Source: Saccoglossus kowalevskii (lineage: Eukaryota; Hemichordata; Enteropneusta; Harrimaniidae). Taken from it: a stretch of 10,175 nucleotides of DNA. Positions 6,990 to 10,175 of this stretch are shown here, piece by piece. Position 1 is the first letter of the stretch. Each line of letters starts with the position of its first letter. The notes beneath the pieces were generated by a model. The model did not search any database. It was given only the letters and a program-made list of their open reading frames with translations, and was not told the origin of the DNA. The stretch lies in the NCBI RefSeq assembly GCF_000003605.2, contig NW_003135334.1:155314-165488 (forward strand). Reading direction: 5' to 3'. The position numbers and the translations under genes are program-made.

Positions 6990-7614
6990 TCCGTGTAGTA
7001 GTAATATGGCCAAAAATAAAAACAGCCGTTATTTGGCCATCTTTGATCTGATTATGAAACACACTGATATGTATGATGTATGTGCCAAATACAAATGAAA
7101 ATGGTACATAAATTGTGGAAATATAGTAGTAAGGCCAAAAAGTCAGATTGCTGTCAATCGGCCATCCTTGACCAGATTTTGAAACAAATTGTTATGGACA
7201 TGCATCCTAACATGTATAAAGTACATGTATGTGCCAAATTTGAATGAAAACTGACAGAGCACTTCCAAGATACCGCATAAAAACAACAACAAGATGCCTG
7301 CCAGTCGACCATCTTTGATCCAATTGTGAAATAAATTGTACTGGACATGTAACCTAACATGTATAATCTATGTACCAAATTTGAATGAAAACTGACAAAG
7401 CATGTCCAAAATACAACATTTTCAAAAAACAAGATGGCTGCCAGTCGGCCATTTTGAATCGAATCGCTAAACCACTGCATGTGCATATGTCCCAGATAAA
7501 GTACTAGGCACATGCAAAGAATGAACGGAGATATGACTCCGGACGGACGCACAGACGCACGGACGGAGACCGAATTATAAGTCCCCGTTTTCGGACTTCG
7601 TCCGAACAGGGACT
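6990..7614. repeat. Composite dispersed repeat with 3-4 diverged 125-147-bp units
   Basis: The block CGGCCATCTTTGATC, or a variant of it, recurs at about 7035, 7160, 7307 and 7447, giving steps of 125, 147 and 140 bp. Between blocks come the shared phrases ACATGTA, TGTGCCAAATTTGAATGAAA, ACTGACA and AACAAGATGGCTGCCAGT. The last unit runs into GGACGGACGCACAGACGCAC and a terminal hairpin. This architecture resembles a widespread repeat class in marine invertebrate genomes ending in GACGGACGG-type tails; that comparison is from memory. The 132-codon minus-strand open frame at 7154-7552 is a shadow of the repeat. The left edge is approximate. Confidence 0.8.
7580..7614. other. Terminal hairpin of the composite repeat
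   Basis: AGTCCC (7580-7585) pairs with GGGACT (7609-7614), and TTCGGAC (7590-7596) pairs with GTCCGAA (7600-7606), around a TTC loop. A small asymmetric internal loop separates the two helices. It follows the GGACGGACG tail and seems to mark the 3' end of the element. Confidence 0.8.
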
Positions 7615-8495
7615 AATAAGCATTATTGTTTTGACTAAATTTAATCATGCTTGGTGCAGCCGAGATCAATGCACGGCATACTGTCTGAGTGCATACATTG
7701 AGGTATCCTCGTAATAACCTTATTATTATACATCTTTTTCTTCCAAAGATACATCATGAGAATGCCAAAATCCAAAATGTTTAGAACAGAATCAGCGAAA
7801 CTCTTAGTGTGGAGTCCGGTCAAACTTTGGTGGCGGCCATGTCTGTTTTTATCATTAGAGGAAGCTTAAGTGCGTAATCATTCCATATTTGGAATTCAGA
7901 TTTCCTAATATGGTAGGATGAAAATATCTCATAAAATACTGCAAAATTACGGCACGCTGTATTTTTATGGCATTACAGTGACAGATATATAATAATGATT
8001 AATATGATAACCAAGTTTGAGGATGATCGAATAAGAATTACTTGAGTTATCGTACCCACAAGAAACAGATTTAACAACAGGGACGACAACAAGACATTTT
8101 CCCTCAGACACCTTTCCTTCATTAATATTGCAGACAAGGCAAAAAATAAACAATTTAAGTCAGTCAACACGAATACAAATTATTACTGTGAGTAACTTTA
8201 CTTACACTGAAACGCAAACGCCAAAATAGTATAAAATAATAAATTTAATTTAAAATATAATTCATAAACTACTGTACTCGAACGTGTTAGCACCCAGGGT
8301 CCTCAACTCATAAAATCGGGATTTTTTAGGGGTGGGCGTTTACCTGAGCGCCCCCCCTCGTATATGCAAACCATAGGTAAACTATTTTCACTGTACTTTT
8401 ATTGTTACTTATTTACCCTCTCTATCATCAAAAATGGATTCCAAGCAAAAATAAGTATACTACACTCACTTATCTTTGGTCTAACTATTCTTAAC
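7615..8495 (-). other. Intronic stretch of the ANKRD55-like gene
   Basis: No exon is firmly supported. About 8005-8065 carries a phrase (AAGTTTGAGGATGATCGAA ... ACTTGAGTTATCGT) that looks like another dispersed repeat typical of marine invertebrates, by memory. A weak exon-like segment on the minus strand near 8045-8110 has a GGGTACG donor but unconvincing protein sequence. A missing small exon here could repair the phase problem between the 8496 and 6732 boundaries. Confidence 0.4.
8329..8357. other. GC-rich imperfect hairpin
   Basis: GGGGTGGGCG (8329-8338) faces CGCCCCCCC (8349-8357) across a 10-nt loop, with one mismatch in the stem. It stands out sharply from the AT-rich surroundings and could be a transposon end or a foldback remnant. 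Confidence 0.55.
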
Positions 8496-8595
8496 GGTGC
8501 CAACTTAGGACTATTGTGTGGTGTGGCACCTTGGCTCAATGATCCTGTGGCATGTGTGTGGTTTGGAGTCAAAGTCTGGATCGAATTGAGGATAC
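8496..8595 (-). CDS. ANKRD55-like, internal exon, Thr/Ser/Pro-rich
   Basis: The acceptor TTCTTTGTTTTGCAG|GT is a strong pyrimidine-rich site. Joined in phase 1 to the donor at 8920 (G|GT) the exon reads GILNSIQTLTPNHTHATG, then SLSQGATPHNSPKLA. The donor GCACC|GTTAAG (GT at 8495-8494) gives phase 2. An alternative, CCAAG|GTGCCA inside the exon, would give phase 1 and match the next visible exon but is a poor site. No domain is seen; the sequence is disordered linker. The acceptor is well supported; the 3' end is uncertain. Confidence 0.55.
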
Positions 8596-8920
8596 CTGCA
8601 AAACAAAGAAATATCAATGTCTCATGAAAAGCAGTATTTATGGATTATGTTACAGTCCCAAGATAGTCTATAGAGGGACTGGCTATCAAACAAATATGTA
8701 ATACTTTGAAAGAGATAAAAGCTAGCTAAAACTTTTCTTTTAAAATGACATTTAAAGCGTTGATACAGTTGACATAAGTATGAATTGTGCGTAAACAAAA
8801 TGCATTATGTCACATGACATTGAAAATGATTTGGTATGACGACTATGGCATTTTACAACATGCATGCCAACCGCTGCTTAGGTTAACAAGTCCACACAAC
8901 ACATTGTAAATATATCCAAC
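8596..8920 (-). other. Intron of the ANKRD55-like gene
   Basis: About 325 bases, AT-rich, from donor AAAG|GTTGGA (GT at 8920-8919) to acceptor AG at 8597-8596. Both ends are phase 1. Nothing else is recognised in it. The donor departs from the GTRAGT consensus at positions +3 and +4. Confidence 0.5.
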
Positions 8921-9362
8921 CTTTATCCTTCCTTTGTGCTGCTAATATTTGCTGTGAACTGGTTTCAACATGTGCAGCCAACTCGGCTGATCTCTTTGAG
9001 ATAGGTCTTAAAAGACTTGTTCCAGGTAAATGTAAGTTAATACCGCTGTTATCGGCAGTTGGGTCACTATGTCCTCGTCTCATAGCAACCGGTGAAGGCA
9101 ATGGAGAGTATTTTTGAAATGTCGTTGATTTGAATTTTTGTTCTGACAGGGACAAATTTCGTGAAAGATCATCCCCAACCAAATCTACTTGTTTGTTGGT
9201 GTTTTTAGTTCTTGACATAGCCTGAGGTATTGGGGACAGCACTTTCAGTGCACGCTGTTCAACAGGAGACCAGGTAGCAACTTGTTTCTGTCGAAGCAAT
9301 GGCGGATTTCTTGGCACATCTTGAACATCAGTACTTTTATTTGGGGTCAAGCAGGTTTGTTT
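8921..9362 (-). CDS. ANKRD55-like, Ser/Pro-rich tail part of the large exon
   Basis: This open frame lies one base out of step with the ankyrin-coding frame upstream. It follows a TGA at 9365-9363. After a short start it reads TPNKSTDVQDVPRNPPLL, with further Ser/Pro-rich segments (SPLPSPVAMRRGHSDP, LHLPGTSLLRPISKRS), and ends SQQILAAQRKDKG. A helical stretch, SAELAAHVETSSQQILAAQ, lies near its end. The composition fits the long disordered C-terminal half of ANKRD55 family proteins. It exits at AAAG|GTTGGA in phase 1, matching the next acceptor; otherwise it reads on 12 codons to TAA at 8883. The 440-base length in a single open frame, in the right place, makes it likely to be coding. Confidence 0.7.
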
Positions 9363-9778
9363 TCAAACGGTGATTTTCATGCCCTGCTTTTTTATTTTTA
9401 GTGATTCCATCAGATGGACTCACTCCCACTGCATCAATAGATTCAGTGTTTATGTGAAGTTGCTCAGAGTCGGTAGTTTTCACTTTCTCTTTTTTGCTTG
9501 TAAATAGATTACTTAAGAATCCAAATCTTCCTTTTTTTGCAGTTGTAGAACTAGAATCTGCATTGTTTTGGTGATTCTCTTTAATATTTGGTTTCATTGT
9601 GCCATACTTTGCGCCATGTGTTAGCAATAATTTAATAACATCTCGATGTCCTGATTGTTCAGCATAGTCCAAAGGAGTTCCTCCAACACAGTCCGTTGGC
9701 GATGGATCCACTTTTAATTTCAGTAAAATCTCAACACACGCACACTGTCCTGTTGCAGCAGCCCAATGTAATGGAGTC
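9337..9778 (-). CDS. ANKRD55: ANKRD55-like ankyrin repeat exon (5' exons beyond the right edge)
   Basis: After the acceptor TTGTCTTTCTAG (AG at 9780-9779) the exon enters in phase 2, with the split codon giving Arg. Residues 1-32 form an ankyrin repeat, TPLHWAAATGQCACVEIL plus LKLKVDPSPTD. Residues 33-60 form a second, GGTPLDYAEQSGHRDVIK plus LLLTHGA. About residues 81-98 hold a basic segment, KKGRFGFLSNLFTSKKEK. The human ANKRD55 ankyrin domain ends, as I recall it, with RTPLHWAAAAGKAECV followed by TPLAYAL and then a KKERRFNVLNQIF segment: same order and spacing. ANKRD55 has been associated with IFT-B and cilia. Earlier ankyrin repeats must lie on exons past 10175. The frame ends at TAA 9337, in the overlap with the tail frame. 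Confidence 0.75.
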
Positions 9779-10175
9779 CTAGAAAGACAACATAGTTAAA
9801 CTTTGGTAACGTTGCCCTTTGTTATATAATATTATTTCCTTTATCATAGTTTGTTTCAATATAAATATGCATTGTTATAATTAATTTTGAATTCAAACAA
9901 GTTTTAGGATTGAAACAGCAGTAGAAAAGCAGTCTACCCAAAAGTCCTTGATTGATGTAAATATCTTACAAAAACATTGGTGCCCAATTTGTTTTATTTT
10001 ATGGGACATATTTCCAGTTGGTGAAAGGGATAACAAATCGTAGTTGTATGCATTGTTTTTTTCATTCATAGCACATATTGGGGACAGAATATATGTGAGG
10101 AGGAATAATTCATGGCACATATTGGGGGCAAAATATCTCTTAACAAGGGAATTATATTCACTGTCTGTGAGGGGG
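9779..10175 (-). other. Intron upstream of the ankyrin exon
   Basis: No ankyrin-coding sequence or donor-paired exon is visible up to the right edge. It is AT-rich and holds a short direct repeat at 10064-10136. The open frame at 9893-10120 (minus) has no ankyrin or other signature. Confidence 0.5.
10064..10136. repeat. 44-bp-spaced direct repeat
   Basis: ATTCATAGCACATATTGGGG (from 10064) recurs as ATTCATGGCACATATTGGGG (from 10108), each followed by a CA-AATAT segment. Two units, about 29 bp of shared sequence each. Confidence 0.8.

Noticed and set aside
7154-7552. 132-codon minus-strand open frame
   Set aside because: It lies wholly within the composite repeat and reads the repeat units; the Cys/Phe-rich sequence has no protein signature.
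7965-8170. Two overlapping minus-strand frames, one with a GGGTACG donor-like site
   Set aside because: They overlap a dispersed-repeat phrase and are hydrophobic without similarity to the Ser/Lys tail of the neighbouring exons.
8364-8627. 87-codon plus-strand open frame
   Set aside because: It is antisense to the exon at 8496-8595, which has a strong acceptor and fits the frame of the upstream exon.
1-10175. CRISPR array or prokaryotic defence system
   Set aside because: The repeats lack spacer structure, and the splice signals and transposon types show animal DNA.

Overview
The window looks like animal nuclear DNA. It is AT-rich and dominated by introns and repeats. Coding sequence appears only as short exons bounded by GT/AG splice signals, and there are no operons or ribosome binding sites. 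The repeats (a MITE-like element, a pogo/Tigger-like terminus, several minisatellites and a composite family ending in a GGACGGACGCAC-type tail) are of a kind common in marine invertebrates such as molluscs, hemichordates and cephalochordates. I cannot name the species.

The main gene is on the minus strand, from about 9778 down to about 5014, and continues upstream beyond the right edge. Its first visible exon encodes two ankyrin repeats followed by a basic KKGRFGFLSNLFTSKKEK segment. The order and spacing match, from memory, the end of the ankyrin domain and the adjoining basic segment of ANKRD55, so I call it an ANKRD55-like gene. The rest is a disordered Ser/Pro/Lys-rich tail on exons at 8921-9362, 8496-8595, 6597-6732, 5344-5417 and about 5082-5153. 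Most exon phases fit together. Two places do not: a frame break near 9337-9362, and a phase mismatch between the 8496-8595 and 6597-6732 exons.

A second, compact gene is proposed on the plus strand at 3059-3791. It has a near-perfect RFX X-box (3031-3043) just before an ATG in excellent Kozak context, a 46-codon exon ending at a consensus GTGAGT donor, a phase-matched second exon and an AATAAA. I do not recognise the 97-residue product. The X-box suggests a ciliary gene. ANKRD55 has also been linked to intraflagellar transport, so two cilium-related genes may lie side by side and converge; this is inference.

Region by region: 1-420 is a 53-bp minisatellite cut by the left edge; 421-1373 is AT-rich with a strong 60-nt hairpin (1155-1214) and an 18-bp palindrome; 1374-1735 is a 90-bp tandem array; 1930-1955 is a perfect-stem hairpin; 2018-2206 is a MITE with TAA target duplications; 2693-2812 is a 60-bp duplication; 3031-3826 is the X-box gene; 3830-4900 is mostly unassigned; 4924-5062 is a 23-bp minisatellite against the last exon of the ANKRD55-like gene; 5014-9778 is that gene, with a pogo-like terminus (5852) and a composite repeat (about 6990-7614) in its introns; 9779-10175 is intron with a short duplication.
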